A stretch of DNA of 64,000 nucleotides, taken from positions 248,001-312,000 of the forward strand of contig NW_026907680.1 in the NCBI RefSeq assembly GCF_028389875.1. Reading direction: 5' to 3'. The position numbers and the translations under genes are program-made. Positions 12,367 through 24,212 of this stretch are shown here, piece by piece; the stretch's first letter is position 1; each line of letters starts with the position of its first letter. The stretch comes from Rhea pennata. Lineage: Eukaryota; Chordata; Aves; Rheiformes; Rheidae. Below the pieces are notes generated by a model. That model searched no databases. It was not told the DNA's origin and saw only the letters and a list, made by a program, of their open reading frames with translations.

Positions 12367-13884
12367 GTGAGTACTTTGCCTTGCTTCTTTTCCCCTGACT
12401 GACGAAGGCAGCAGCCTCTCAGCACAGGTTTGTTACGGCTGCAGTGCCAGGGCTGGGGGAGGCTGCTCTGAAAGTGCTTTGGAAGCAAGACTTCCCAGCG
12501 GCTGCATCCCAGTAGCCTGCACGCATGCTCTGCCTTCATACAGGGTCTGTTGGAGGCCCTAAGCCAAGATTTATGCTGTCTCCCACCACCCAAGAGCTTT
12601 ATTCTGGACTGCCTTGATGCCTTTCTCTGTCTTTGTCACTGGGTGCCCAGCAGCAATCCATTGCCCATCCCGGAACACAGAGTCCTTGGGGCCACGGGGC
12701 AGTGGCTAATGTAGTCGGCAGCACAGCGTGTAATGCTGTGCCTGGGAGCCTGTCCTGGCAGATGACCTTGCTGCTCGCCTTCCTGCATGGAGAGAAATTT
12801 TCACTGTGGTTGTTTCTAGACCTCTCCTTCAGGCATGATCTGCAGCCCTGGGTGTTTTGTTAGGGGGTGATCCCCGTTTCTGTTGATGTGACCCCAGTGA
12901 GGGGGACACACGTGCTTCTGCTACAGAACTGCCTTCTGCGGTAGAAGCAGGTGCCCAACTTGTCAGGCTGAAATGGGGACCCTACTCCCCCTGTGCTCAT
13001 GCCACCTCCCCGTGGTGTGTATTTGCAGTCCATTCCTAGGCACCCCAGAGTGCTCTGCCCAGAAGGCAGTGCCAGGCGGGAGGAAGCCATCATCAGAAGG
13101 TGGAGCACCTACTGAGTGGCCTGGGAATGAAGTGGACGAGAATGCCAGAGCAGTAAGTGTCACTGCTGGGGGCCCTTCTTTTCCAGCTTGCTTCCTGCAA
13201 ACTCCTTGTGCTATGGGCGCTGGCTTGCAAGAGCCCTTCCCATGGGTTCACTGAGCCCTGCCCAACATCGCCCAGTCCTGCCTTCAAAGGCATCGGTGGT
13301 GAATGTAGTTTTGGAATGCACACGCTGTTGCACCTTGCTCTCTGTGAACACACCAGCAGAGCCTCTGGGGCCCTCCTGCTGGTGGCACTGGAAGTGCTGG
13401 GCCTTTCTGTGATAGAAAGTGAAGAGCTTCTGCTCAGCTCCGTGATAATTCGGATGCTTGTTTCAAGCAGGAAAGGGATGTTCAGCCTTTCTGGGCTTCC
13501 CTTCAGGGAAAAAGGGTGCTGACAGGAAGGCTCCCGGGAAGGCTCAGAGCAGAGGCTGGGGAAGAACCTTCCCTTCTGGAGAAGCTTCTGAGCTGGCTTC
13601 CCATGCGCTTGCCTCCCTTGATGTCTCTGTTCTGTCCTGGATCAGCCTTTTGGCTCTTCCCTGGACAAAAGCCTGCCAGAACATTTAGCTCTTTGCCCAT
13701 ATTCCCCTGCAGCTGCTCTTGTGTGGAATGGAGGGGCTGCTGTGAGCAAGAGCAAAGGGTCAACGGCTGTTTCTGCAATTCTGAGAGGCAGCTTCTTCTC
13801 TGAAGCATGGAAACATGGGCTGCCCTTGCCAGCAGCAAGATCCTTTCCTTGGCAGCATCTCACCTCTCTTTCTCACCTTTGCAG

Positions 13885-13970
13885 ATGAAAATACACAGGG
13901 ATTCAATCCTGACAGCCACTAAAGCAGCTCCGATTGTGTCCCCTGCACCTCTTCCAAACATGTTCCTAAG
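13885..13970 (+). CDS. 86-bp module exon, unit 2
   Basis: The acceptor is CCTTTGCAG and the donor AAG|GTGAGTAC. Length and phase match the other copies. It reads KIHRDSILTATKAAP and ends NMFLR. Its closest relative in the window is the copy at 63895-63980. Confidence 0.5.
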
Positions 13971-15552
13971 GTGAGTACTTTCCCTTCCTTCTTTCCCCTC
14001 TCCCTGACAAAGGCAGCAGCCTCTCCGCACAGGTTTGTTAGGGCTGCATTGCCAGGGCTGGGGCAGGCTGCTCTGAAAGTGCTTTGGGAGCAAAAATTCC
14101 AAGCGGCTGGGTCCCAGTGACCTGCATGCATGCTCTGCCTTCATCTGGGCTCTGTGGGTGGGGAGAGGGTTCTGCAGAGCTCTGTGCTGCCTCCCACTAT
14201 GCAGGAGCTTAATGCTTGACTGTCTTGATGCCTTTGTCCTTCTTCAACACTGGGTGCCCAGCAACAACCTATTGCCCATCCCTGAACACAGAGTGTTCAG
14301 GTCTTATGTAGCTGACAGGACAGCAGGTAATGCTGTGCCTTGGAGCCTGTCCTGGCAGATGACCCTGCTGCTCTCCTCACTGCCTGGAGAGAGTCTCCCT
14401 TGGGCTCCTGGAGCTCTCCTTCAGGCATGACGTGCAGCCCCAGGTGTTTTGATGGGAGGTGATGCTCTGATGTGGCCGCAGTCAGTGGGAGCCCTGTGCT
14501 TCTGCTGCAGAATTGCCTTCTGCTGCAGGAGCAGGTGTGAAGCTGGTGAGGGCCGGGTGGGGACCCTACTCTCCCTGTGCTCATATCACCTCTCCGCGGT
14601 GTGTATTTGCAGGCCAGTGCCAGTCACCTTAGAGTGCTTTGCACAGAGTGCAGCAGCAGCGGGCAGGAAGAAGGAACGGAGAGAAGCCCGAGCACTAGCT
14701 GCATGTCCTCTGAGCGAGGACCGTCAGAGGTCTGGCGTGGTAAGTGCTCCTCATTGAGTCAGGCCCTTCATGTGCCAGCCTGCTCTCTGCCCAGGCCTTG
14801 TGCTATGGGCGCTGTCTGTACAAGAGCCCTTCCCATGGGCTCTGCTGAGCCTTTCAAGACTTGGCCCGGGGCTTGCCTTCACAGGCACCGCTTGTGCTCC
14901 AGGTTTGCAATATAGCTCTTGCTGCTGCGCCCTCCTTGAACACACCAGCAGAGGCACCGGGGTCCCGTTTTTTGGTTGCCTCTGAACTGCAGAGCCTTTC
15001 TGCGATAGAAAATTCAGTTTCTGCTCAGTTGTGTGATTATTGAGATGCTGGGTGCAAATGAGAACGGGATGTTCAGTGTGACTGGTCTTTCCTTCAGGGC
15101 AGTAGGGTGTTTGTAGGAAGGCGCATGGGAAGGGTCAGAGCAGAGGCTGAGAAATAATTTTCCCTTCTGGGAAAAGAGACCTGCTGCAGCCCCCACTGTA
15201 CCCTCCTGTCCTCCCTAGCAGGACTGCCGTGCACATTGCCCTTGATCTTAGTCAGCGGCCCTCCCCTGCGCTGCCCTCCCTCAGTCTCTCCCCTAGGCAA
15301 GAACTGCTCTCCTGGATCAGCCTCTTGGCTCTTGCCCTGGACAAAAGCCTGCCAGAGCTTTTCCCCATTTGCCTGTATGTCCAGGGAGCAGCTATTGTGT
15401 AGAATGGAGGGGTTGCAGTGAGCAAGAGAGAAGGTTGTTTCTGCTGTTCTGAGAAGCAGCTTCTTCTCTGAACAGTGCAAACATTGGCTGCCCTTGTGAG
15501 CAGCAAGATCCTCTTCTTGGCAGCATCTCACCTGTGTTTCTCCCCTGTGCAG

Positions 15553-15638
15553 ATGCTGGAGATGAGAGACTCGATCCTTGCAGCCACCAAAGCCCTCGAT
15601 GTCCAGGCCCGTACTCCCCGCCGCCATATGTTTCCAAC
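15553..15638 (+). CDS. 86-bp module exon, unit 3
   Basis: The acceptor is CTGTGCAG and the donor AAC|GTGAGTAT. It reads LEMRDSILAATKALD and ends HMFPT. Again it is 86 bp and open in the same frame as its paralogues. Confidence 0.5.
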
Positions 15639-16838
15639 GTGAGTATATTTGTTGGCTCCCTAGCCTCCAGTTTAGCAAGGGAGCATCTTCTCGGTGCAGG
15701 TTTGTTAGGGCTGCAGTGCCAGGGCTGGCAAAGGCTGCTCTGAAAGTGCTTTGGGAGCAAGACTTCCCAGCGACAGTGTCCCTGTGACCTCCGGGCATGC
15801 TCTGCCTTCATATGGGCTCTGTGGGGGGCTTTGGCCAACTCTGTGCTGGCTCCCACCACACAAGGGCTTTATTCTGGGCTGCCTTCATGCCTTTCTCCTT
15901 CTCTGTTGCTGGGTGCCCAGCAGCAATCCATTGCCCATCCCGGAACACCGAGTCCTTGGGGCCACGGAGCAGTGGCTAATGCAGTTGACAGGACACAGGT
16001 AATGGTGTGAGTTGGAGGCTGTCCTTGTAGGGGACCGTGCTGCTCTCCTTGCTGCCTGGAGAGAAAGTCTCGCTGTGGGCACCCGGAGCTCTCCAGCGGG
16101 CACATTGTGTAGCTGTGGGTGTTTTGGCGGGAGGTGATTTCCGTGTCTGTGGATGTGATCCCCGTCAGTGGAACCCCCGTGCTGCTGCTGCAGAACTGCC
16201 TTCTGCTGCAGAGGCAGGTGCCCCCCTTGGGAGCGCTGCGTGGAGTCCAAACTCCCCAGCTTCCCCGGGCTCATGCCACCTCCCTGGTGCCTATTTGCAG
16301 GATGTTTTCCACCACCCCAGAGTGTTTTGCCAAATGGCCGGCCCCAGGCTCCTGGCAACAACCGCCACGCGCTAGAGTGCGAGCTGTGTGGGCTGTGAAT
16401 GAAAGCGCTCCGAAGGCAAGACAGGTAGGTGCTCCTTTGTCTGCAGAAGCATTCTTCTCTGGGACAAGAGCCCTTCCCATGGGCTCTGCTGAGCCCTGGC
16501 TGACTTGGCCCAGGGCTTGCCTTCAAAGGCACTGCTTGGGCTCTAGTTTTGCAATATAGCTCTTGCTGCTGCGCCCTCCTTGAACACTCCAGCAGAGCCC
16601 CTGGGACCCTCTCTTTTTTTCTGGCCATGGTAGTGCTGGGGTTTTCAGTGAGAGACCATGGAGAGTTTCTGCTCAGCTGTGTGATTATTGAGATGCTTGG
16701 TGCGAATGAGAAGGGGATGTTCAGCATGGCTGGTCTTCCCTTCAGGGCAATAGGGTGCTGGCAGGAAGGCTCAGGAGAAGGTCACAAAGCCTGGGACATG
16801 TTGCGGTGCCCCTTGCTCTTCTGCTGCTGGGGCGGCAG

Positions 16839-18598
16839 CAGCCGTTGTCCGGCGGGTGCCCCAGGCCAGGTCAGAGCCAGGGGCCTGGTGATTGCCAAGG
16901 TCCTGCAGTCCCTGGATGCTGGCGAGGAGCATGTGGAGAGCAGCGGAGTGGACTTGGAAGTGGGGCACATTGCACAGTGTGGAGTTGTCTTGCAGGTGCA
17001 GGAGGGTGCTGAGAATCTGGCTGAAGAAAAGCCCAGTATTCAGAAGATCGTCCAATACCAGCTGGGAGAAGACAAGCAAGTGACCCTGAAGGTCTACTTC
17101 TCCTGCCTAGAGGAAGAGGAGGAGGGGCTGGACAGTCAAGAGGGGCCTTGCAAGACAGGGCAGGTATGTGGCAGCTCCAGGAGAAGCCTGGCAGAACTGA
17201 GGGGCAGTGAGGCAGCAAGGGGTGCCACTTGTAATCCCGGAGCCACTGTGCTGCCTAGAGTGTGCTGTGACTTTTTCTGACATGAGATTTATGTGGCTTA
17301 AAGCTTGTCACTAAGTCCCTCCTTGCAGCACTCAGCAAATGCCCAGCACTGCTGTGGAGCTGAAGGGCTGTGGCTGCAAATGGGAGCAGGGTTGAGGGAG
17401 TAGAGGAGGAGATAAGCAGGAGGGCTCTGAGGCCGAGTGAGAGAGACAAGGTGTCAGTGCGGCTGCAGCCCTATTGCCCCATGAGCAAGCCACAGGGCTG
17501 GCCTGGGCTCAGCCTTGCCTTCCAGCCAAGGGGCAGCTGTTGAGTGCTGAGAATGGCCTCCAACAGTGGCACCTGCAAGATCTGAGCAGCTGAGCGCAAA
17601 GGGATGCTTCCAGCATTGGTGTGCCCCTTTGCAAAGCTCTCCCTGACTGCTGAAGCCAAGACGACACAGGTACCTGCCAGTCCTGGTACCAGCAGCCTCC
17701 GCCACGGGCTGATGAGCTGTGTCCAAACAAGCTCCCCTGTCCCATGACGGTGAGGCTGGCAACACCCTCAGAAGCTCCCGCAAACATCCCTGGCCCTCAC
17801 GAGTCTGCAGTCTTCCTGGGCTTTCTGGCAGGGCAGAACACAGCCTGTTCTTTCTGCCTCCTTGTGCAGGGGGAAGAAGAGCCGTGTGCAGAGACACAGG
17901 CAAGCGGAAGAAAGAGCAGCAGCAGTGGCAAAGAGACCAGCAGAGCCAGTTTTAGCAGAAGACGCAGCAGCAGTGGCAGGGGCAGTATCAGCGGCAGTGT
18001 CAGCGGGAGACCCAGAGGCAGCGGCAGTGGAAGCCCCACTGCAAAAGAGAACGGCAGCCCCAGTGTCAGTAGCAGGCAGCGTGGCAGTGGCAGCGGGAGC
18101 CCCGGTGGCAGGCAGAGCGGCAGCCCCAGTGTCAGCGGCAGGGGCAGTGGAAGCCCCACTGTCAGACCAAGTGGCAGCGGCAGTGGCAGTGCCGGACACA
18201 GCGGCAGCGGAACTGGAAGCCCCAGTGGCAGACGCAGCAGCAGATCCACTGGCGGTGGCAGCGTCACTGGAAGCCCCAGTGGCGGGCACAGCGGCAGCCC
18301 AAGTGCCAGCGGCAAACACAGCGGCAGTGACAGTGGGAGCTGCAATGTTGGACACAGCGAGAAACCCGCTCGTAGCAGCAGTGGCAGTGGAAGCTCCAAT
18401 GCTGGACACAACGGCAGCCCCACTGGCAGTGGCAGCGGCACACGAAGACCCAGTGTCAGACAGAGCATCAGTGGCAGTGGGAGCCCCAGGGGCAGTGGCA
18501 GTGGCCACAGCAGCAGCCACAACAGCAGCAGCAACAGCAGCACCAGCACTGCTTGTGAGCCACGCGAGCACCCAGGAAGTTCTCTGAAGCTGAATTAA
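16839..18598 (+). CDS. Gene end with Ser/Gly-rich tail (block D)
   Basis: Two exons at the 3' end of the D gene: 16839-17163 (325 bp, CAG|GTATGTGG donor) and 17870-18598 (acceptor CCTTGTGCAG, TAA at 18596), joined in phase 0. The first reads RGLVIAKVLQSLDAGEEHV and, after an acidic part, IQKIVQYQLGEDKQVTLKVY, ending in a Glu-rich run. The second encodes 242 residues, of which about 200 are degenerate Ser-Gly and Ser-Pro repeats with scattered Arg (SRRRSS, SGRGSG, GSPSVS types), closing EPREHPGSSLKLN. The tail is low complexity, probably disordered and open to phosphorylation. The mirror copy at 47357-48464 has the same exon sizes except for the tail, which supports real coding. I do not recognise the family, and the 5' end is unknown. 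Confidence 0.6.
17164..17869 (+). other. Intron of the Ser/Gly-tail gene
   Basis: A 706-bp intron between two good splice sites. Its first 120 bases are almost identical to the matching intron of the mirror copy (minus strand of about 48020-48139), with two or three differences by eye. That is as close a match as the exons, so the duplication or gene conversion here is recent. Confidence 0.55.
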
Positions 18599-18707
18599 AC
18601 CAACTGCCCCAAGTTGGGTGGCTCTTGGCTGGGTGTGTGGTGAGCTCGTCCGTTTGCAGCGTGGGAGCTTTGGGGAGGCCTGAAGAGCAGAGCTGAGGAG
18701 TCAGGGC

Positions 18708-19691
18708 TCAGGGGCTGCTGCCAGGGCAGCTCGCCGCCGCGGTCGTGCTGTGGCTCTTTGGCTGCAGCTGCGGTGGCTGTGGCCTAGGGGTGTGCTGCGT
18801 CTTGTTGGTGCTGGGGAGAGGCGTGGAGAAGGCCGTGCCATGGCCAACGCATGTCCTGGGGGCAGGGGGCCTGTGGGGAGAGGAGGAAAAAGCTGCTGTA
18901 TGCCTCTGAGGGGAGGAAGTGCTTGAGCCTGGGCCCCCTTGCTGGGGCCCAGTGCTGGCTGCATGGTGGGAGGGAACTGCCAGCTCTTGTGTGTGTCTTG
19001 GGTGCCCTAGAGTGCTGGGCTTTTGTGGGTGTGAGGGGAAGAAGGTGGGTGCCCCAGGCCAGAAGGGGAAGCGGCCACCCCGGAGGCTTGGTGCCAGCAG
19101 CGTCCATGGCCACCTGGGCTGTAGCACCCAGGAACTAGTGGAGTTGCAGAGCCGGAGGGCAGGTAGGAAGGAGAGCAGCAGAGCCCAGAGGCTGGCCTTG
19201 AGGCGAGCAGGCTTCCCCTTCTGCAGAGACCTGCTAGGGGGATGCCAGGGGAGGCAGCTCAGAAGGGCAAAGGAGCTCAGGAAAGCTGGCAGGCCTTTAA
19301 GCTGCTGAAGGAGAGCCTCCTCCAAGTGCCACTCTGCTCCACCTTGACACTCCAGCAAGCCCAAGTCAGGGCAAAGCCTGCGGCCCCTCACTAGCAATGG
19401 CGATTCTGGAGGACCAGGCTTCATCGTTCCATCTGGTGCGTGCGCATCTGCAAATGCAGGAGCTTTGCTTGAGAGCCTGCTCAGGGAGACTTTCATCAGC
19501 ACTACATGAGGATTGAGTCCCCTTCTCTCTGCAGACTGACAAGCCTCGGTAAGGATCCGCACCTCAGACCAGCTTCTAGCCTCTTTGTCCTCCACGCATT
19601 TTCCATTCCCCCCACAGCAGGAGCTGCGAGAGAAAGCGTCCATCACAGAATCATCGAAGGGTGGAGGTTGGAAGGGGCCTCTGGAGATCAT
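18708..19691 (-). other. Long open frame antisense to the D gene flank (block E)
   Basis: A 327-codon open frame converging on the D gene end. Its start lies in the 3' end of a CR1 element (residues ISRGPFQPPPF come from the CR1 terminal sequence). It continues through KCVEDKEARSWSEVRILTEA and LLECQGGAEWHLEEALLQQL into a Ser/Pro-rich part. A matching frame of 307 codons is open at 46248-47171 and a partial one at 61579-61974. The region is GC-rich, so long frames are expected more often by chance. I recognise no domain. Confidence 0.25.
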
Positions 19692-20042
19692 CTCGTCCAG
19701 CCCCCCTGCTCAAGCAGGGTAACCTACAGCACACTGCACAGGATCACACCAGGCAGCCTCTGAATGTCTCCAGAGAAGGAAACTCCACTGCCTCTCTGGA
19801 CAACCTGTCCCAATGCTCGGTCACTCTCACCAGAAAGAAGTTTTTCCTCAGAGTCAGGTGGAGCTCCCTGTGTTCTTGTTCGTGTGCACTGCCTCTTCTC
19901 CTAGCACTTGGCACCACAGAAAAGAGCCCGCTCCCATCCTCTTGACACCCTCCCTTGAGGTATTTGTAGACATGGGTAAGATCCCCTCTCAGGCTTCTGG
20001 AGGCTAAACAAGCACAGCTCTTACAGCCTTTCCTCCTTAGAG
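19639..20042 (-). mobile_element. CR1 LINE 3' end
   Basis: CR1 3' end in minus orientation, starting atcacagaatcatcgaaggg, with the diagnostic CCAGCCCCCCTGCTCAAGCAGG and CTCACCAGAAAGAAGTTTTT segments. In E' (46199-46309) only the terminal part is retained. Confidence 0.85.
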
Positions 20043-20560
20043 AGATGACCCAGCCTTCTAACCATCTTCATAGCAGTACATCAACTCTGGCAAGTCCCGT
20101 GGAGAAGACTGCAGACATCCAAGATGCCTGTGCCCATTTTCTCCACAAACACGGAGGTTCTGCTTGCAGACTGCAGCTCACGCTGTACTTGAGGCCAGGG
20201 TTCCGAGAGCTGCAGCCCGCAGTGGGAGAAGAGGCCTTTGCTGTCTTTGGGCTCATTCCTCAGCTCTGTGCTTGCGTCCTATTTTCTGCCAGATTCTGCT
20301 CTTGCACCTCCCATCCCTGAGGGGAAGACAAATGGAACAAGCCTGCCCTTCAAAGGTAGGACTCTGAGAGACAAAAAGAGGTTGCGCTTGCAAACTAAGC
20401 AGCAAGCGGAGGAAGCCAGAGCTCCTGTGCTGGGAAACACGAGGCATTAGACAGATCTCATCCGAAGCTGGCATCCTTTGATGGCTTTGCCATGGATGCC
20501 GAGGGAGTGAAGAGGCTTAGGCCAACAGCTTTGCAGAGCAGGAGCAGAGAGCACTGGCTC
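20043..20560. other. Transitional sequence between E and B''
   Basis: Part of it (about 20150-20210) matches 3905-3950 in inverted orientation and so belongs to the edge of block C. The rest is not matched elsewhere in the window as far as I can see. No gene is supported. Confidence 0.4.
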
Positions 20561-22211
20561 CAATCACATGGTGTTTCAGCACAGGCTGGAACAGCAGCAA
20601 GTAGGTGCAGAACAGCCAAGAATGCACTGATTGCCCCAGCAGGGTCTTCTTCCAGCAGCCTGGGGCCTGGGAGCTTCGTCAGCCAGACGCAGGAGCCACA
20701 AAGCCTTTGCCTGCTTGGTCCTTTTAGAAGCGCACCCCCACCTTGGGCTGAAAGCACACCGTCAACCTGTGGCAGGGTCACATGCGGCTCCTTGCTTGGC
20801 TTCTCTCTTCCTCTTCAAAGCACTTCTGCTGGGCTTCTTCTCACCTCTGCAGGGCAAGGAGATGCGGCTTTCAGCGACCTCTCTCTTGCCTCTCCTTCCT
20901 GACCAAGAGCTGTTAGCTCACAGCCTGCCCCGGTGCATGCAAAGTTCAGATGTGGTCATTTACTCCCCAACAGGCCTCACTCCTCCTGCAGCAAATACCC
21001 TCTGGCACTTTATTGCCCAGCCATTCCCTGTGCTTTGGTCCTTCTGTAGCTCTTATTTGGGGAGCCTATAACATGGAGAGGAATGAGAGGTTCTGGTTTT
21101 GGTTTGTTTGAAAAGATTGATCCCTACCAGAAGCAAGCAAGGCAGAAAGACATCTTGGGCTGGCTTTTTCCTCCAGACCACGTTTGTCACAGCAGAGAGT
21201 CAGCTGCCCGTATGGGAGCATGATTTGGATCGGAAAAGGGTGCGGGAACTCCTCATCACAAAGGCCTTAAGCCATACTGGGGAGCCAAAGTCCTCAGCGA
21301 AAGCCCACAATTTTCTCAGCCTGGTCTTCAAGTACGGCCTCAGAACACAAGTGGGCCTCTTGGCATGCTGGGCTGCCACCTTCAGCAGGAGCTCTCCTGG
21401 ACGGGCTGAGTTCTTGCTTTTCTCTTTACTCATACAATTTCAAGAAGAAAACAAGAACTCCCCACCAGTGTCCCCGGCCACACTGAGATGACTGTGGCTC
21501 CTAATGGCTCCATTCGCACAAGGGCCCAGGAAGAGTCTGCATAGGTATTGTCAGAGAAGGAAAGCTCCTCAGATCCACTGGAGATGTGGGCCTTCCACTC
21601 GTGTATGCAGTGTGCTTCCCAGGCTCTGACAAAGGAAAGGTATGGGCGGAGGAGGAGGGCAAACTGGTTCCTCTGGAGTCCCTGCTTTGTGACAGGACCT
21701 ATTTCAAAGCACAGAGCTCTCAGAGAGGTCCTTTTTGCTCCAGGATCTTTTCCTCACCCAGCACTGTGATTTGTTTCTCTACAGCTTTCAACATTTGCTG
21801 GCGTGTCCACAAACCTATTGCGTAACACTAGCATTTTTGAATGTCATCCCGTGCTGACTGGCAGCAATGTCATTTATTGGCTTCTGAGACTTTATCTGAT
21901 TGTGCTCGATGCAGGAAGACACTGAGGGTCTTCTTGGTTGGTTTACATAGTCCTGTAGAGGAGCTTCCCTGGAAAAAAACGAAGTTTCGACAGGGCAAGT
22001 GGTACCCGTGTGTGTGTTTGTGTATGCATATACATCTCCATCGAGAAGGCTCAGCAGAAAGCGGCTAAAAGATTTGTCCTCCATAAAACTGCCTTTCTGA
22101 GCTGTGAAAGAAGATGGGACGCTTGGAGACAGAGAGACCTGCAGGGGTCCAGGTTGGCCAATGGTGTAAGTAGATATGGTCGGTGGGTTTTCTGAAAACG
22201 TGTGGGGCATA

Positions 22212-22525
22212 TCACAGAATCACAGAATGGGTAAGGTTGGAAGGGACCTCAGGGGATCATCTAGTCCTACCTCCCTGCTCAAGCAGGGTCACCTAGACCA
22301 TGTTAGACAGGGTTGCATCCGGGCAGGGTCTGAATCTCCCCAGAGAAGGAGACTCCACAATGTCTCTGGGAAACCTCTGCCAGTGCTCGGTCACTCTCAC
22401 AGGGAAGAAATTCCTCCTCATATTGAGGCGGAGCTTCCACTGGTTCAGTTTGTGCCCGTTGCCTCTTGTCCTGTTGCGTGGCACTAGTGAAAAGAGTTCG
22501 GCCCCATCCCTTTGACGGGGATATC
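22212..22525 (-). mobile_element. CR1 LINE 3' end fragment in B''
   Basis: Starts atcacagaatcacagaatgg and carries the CR1 3' UTR landmarks in minus orientation. It is the same insertion as 1921-2230. Confidence 0.85.
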
Positions 22526-22747
22526 CAGTGGAATTTCCTTCACTCTCTTTCAGGAGCCTGTTGAGTGATAAACACAAAAAATCAAATGTCTTCATCTGTG
22601 TGGGCCCCTTTCATTTTGAGTTCCTCTGAGGGCTTTACATCTCTCTACATTTTTGCACCATCCACTCCCATGTACTATTTATTTCGACAAATGCTTTGGG
22701 CTACATGTGCTGTAAAACTAACACTGGATATTTTTCCCCTCTCCCAG

Positions 22748-22940
22748 GTGCAGGTGAAGTTGGAAGTGCATGTGTTGGCCTCCATGCATCTACTGAAGGA
22801 TCTGCAGCAAATGCACATGTACCCCACGACTCCACTTTCCCAGACAATACAGAGGCATTGTGATATTCTGAGCAGAAAGGATGTGACCGGCACAAAACAC
22901 TATGCAATGCTGGTGAAAAATATTTGCTTTACACAGCACG
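22748..22940 (+). CDS. Candidate 193-bp exon of unrecognised gene (B'')
   Basis: The acceptor is CCCCTCTCCCAG and the donor CACG|GTAATGG, with phase 0 entry and one base left over. It reads QVKLEVHVLASMHLLKDLQQ, then TPLSQTIQRHCDILSRKD, then NICFTQH. The same frame is open in all three copies. Farther on, the frame from 23141 is hydrophobic (SILFLLQTCSVFSVLLALST) after a CTTCTGCAG acceptor, a possible next exon. Family not recognised. Confidence 0.38.
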
Positions 22941-23638
22941 GTAATGGTTTCCCACTAAGTGGTCTGGCTGTGAGAAATCCTTGCCGCAGGCTGAACCTAA
23001 ACTCCAAGGGGTTTCAAAAACTGCCAGGCACACTGCACTTCCCCCTAACAAGCCTGCAGGGATACAGAGCTTGTCTGGCACCGTAAAGTCCATGTCCCTT
23101 CTCGTGCGAGTAACCAACTGGCTAACCTTTCTTCTGCAGCTTGGTGGAGCTGCCTAAACATTTTGTATGGAAGCACATGTGTGGTCTTGCTCAAGTCAGG
23201 TGCTGCCTTTTAGCCAAAGCAGTCCCTCTGCTCCCTTCCATTCTCTTCCTGCTACAGACATGTAGCGTTTTCAGCGTTCTCTTAGCACTGAGCACATTGC
23301 TCTTGGATCTGTTCTGTGTCCCCTACTTCAGTCCTCATGCACTGGAAAACCCTCCAGTGCAGCCCAGCATGGCCACTGGCAGGCACAAGGCTTTGATGCT
23401 GAGTGTGAGGGCACTTGTGCCTTGCACCTGGAAGCCTCGCAGCAGGAAAATGGTGTCAGTGCTGACAGGGAGGTGATTCCAGCCCCACCCACCTGGAAGC
23501 CAGGAGGAGGAACCTTGCTGCTGCTTCTGCTAGTGAGCTCACTTGGGCCTCAAGACCTGAGAGGCCACCAGTGGCCACAAGGCTGCTGTTAGTGCCTAGG
23601 AGGGCACAACCAGCCTGAGGAAGCAGCAGGGGTGTTGG

Positions 23639-24191
23639 TGTTAGAGAAATACTGTGGGAAAAACCTTGCAAATAGTTAACAAGACTCAAGGACACGGGGG
23701 AGAGAAAAACAGTACTGCAAAGGATAACCAGCTCCGGCTAAGTAACCTTGATGAAACCACAACGCTTTGAAGATTGCGAGGGGTAGATAAGACAAACACA
23801 GCAGAATAACCCAGAAGTGACCTCAGGTTCATTAAGGCTTATTAACATATTAAACTTCACACCCCTAAATGAATAATGAGATGGAAATGACATGATAATG
23901 ATGTTACCGCCTCTTCTTCACTTCCTATGCTAATTAACAAGAATGTGAAAGCGCAAGCGCAGAGCAATTACCTGAGTTAACGAAACTGTAACCAATAGGA
24001 AAACTTGCATGAAGTACTCTTTGAAAAGCGTGTATAAACAAAGAATGAGAGGGGGAGGAGGTGTGCTAGCTCTGTGGATTTACCAGCTAGCCCCCATCTC
24101 TGCGCAGAAATGAAATCAACAAATATCTCGACCCTTTGTGTCTATTGGTTGCATGCACACCAGGTAACAGAACCCAGATTTTGGGACAACA
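23639..24191 (+). repeat. 5' LTR
   Basis: Begins TGTTAGAGAAATACTGTG and ends GATTTTGGGACAACA (TG...CA). It aligns throughout with the 3' LTR. It has lost the TATA box seen in the 3' copy (a cat-gaag sequence near 24008) and its poly(A) signal is AATCAA (24114-24119) instead of AATAAA, so transcription from here is doubtful. Confidence 0.9.
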
Positions 24192-24193
24192 GT

Positions 24194-24212
24194 TTGGCGA
24201 CCCAGATGGGAC
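24194..24212 (+). other. Retroviral primer-binding region
   Basis: TTGGCGACCCAGATGGGAC directly follows the 5' LTR, the place and form (TGG start) of a tRNA primer-binding site. I cannot assign the tRNA with confidence. Confidence 0.6.

Larger units (their letters stand above)
10985..16750 (+). repeat. Block D: tandem array of about 1.6-kb modules
   Basis: Landmark segments recur in the same order. The GTTTGTTA-GGCTGCA-GTGCCAGGGCTGG landmark starts at 12428, 14032 and 15700 (periods 1604 and 1668), with a related copy at 9247. The 86-bp exon recurs at 12281, 13885 and 15553. A segment reading TPVLLLQNCLLLQ recurs near 12910, 14490 and 16175. A TPECFAK or TPECSAQ segment recurs near 13040, 14630 and 16310. 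A hydrophobic segment (ALLLVALEVLGLSVIESEE type) recurs near 11715, 13375, 14965 and 16615. That makes about 1.5 kb of partial unit, three full units and a truncated last unit. Further copies lie at about 48650-51430 (minus) and 62590-64000 (plus). Confidence 0.75.
20560..23638. repeat. Duplicated block B'' next to the provirus
   Basis: Inverted relative to the left copy (830-3870) and in the same orientation as B' (53780-57165). Homology to the left copy runs up to ggggtgttgg at 23638. The next base pair, TG at 23639, is the first of the 5' LTR, whereas the other copies continue with CAAGCTCAGT. Confidence 0.75.

Noticed and set aside
17768..18571. Open frames of 250-267 codons on the minus strand across the Ser/Gly tail, and an Ala/Val-rich plus frame
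   Set aside because: The Ser/Gly codon repeat leaves all frames open. Only the plus frame that joins the upstream exon in phase 0 is supported.
20458..21491. Plus and minus frames such as DLDRKRVRELLITKALSHTG and KAHNFLSLVFKYGL
   Set aside because: Both strands look equally plausible, no family is recognised and no splice structure could be fixed, so no gene is called.
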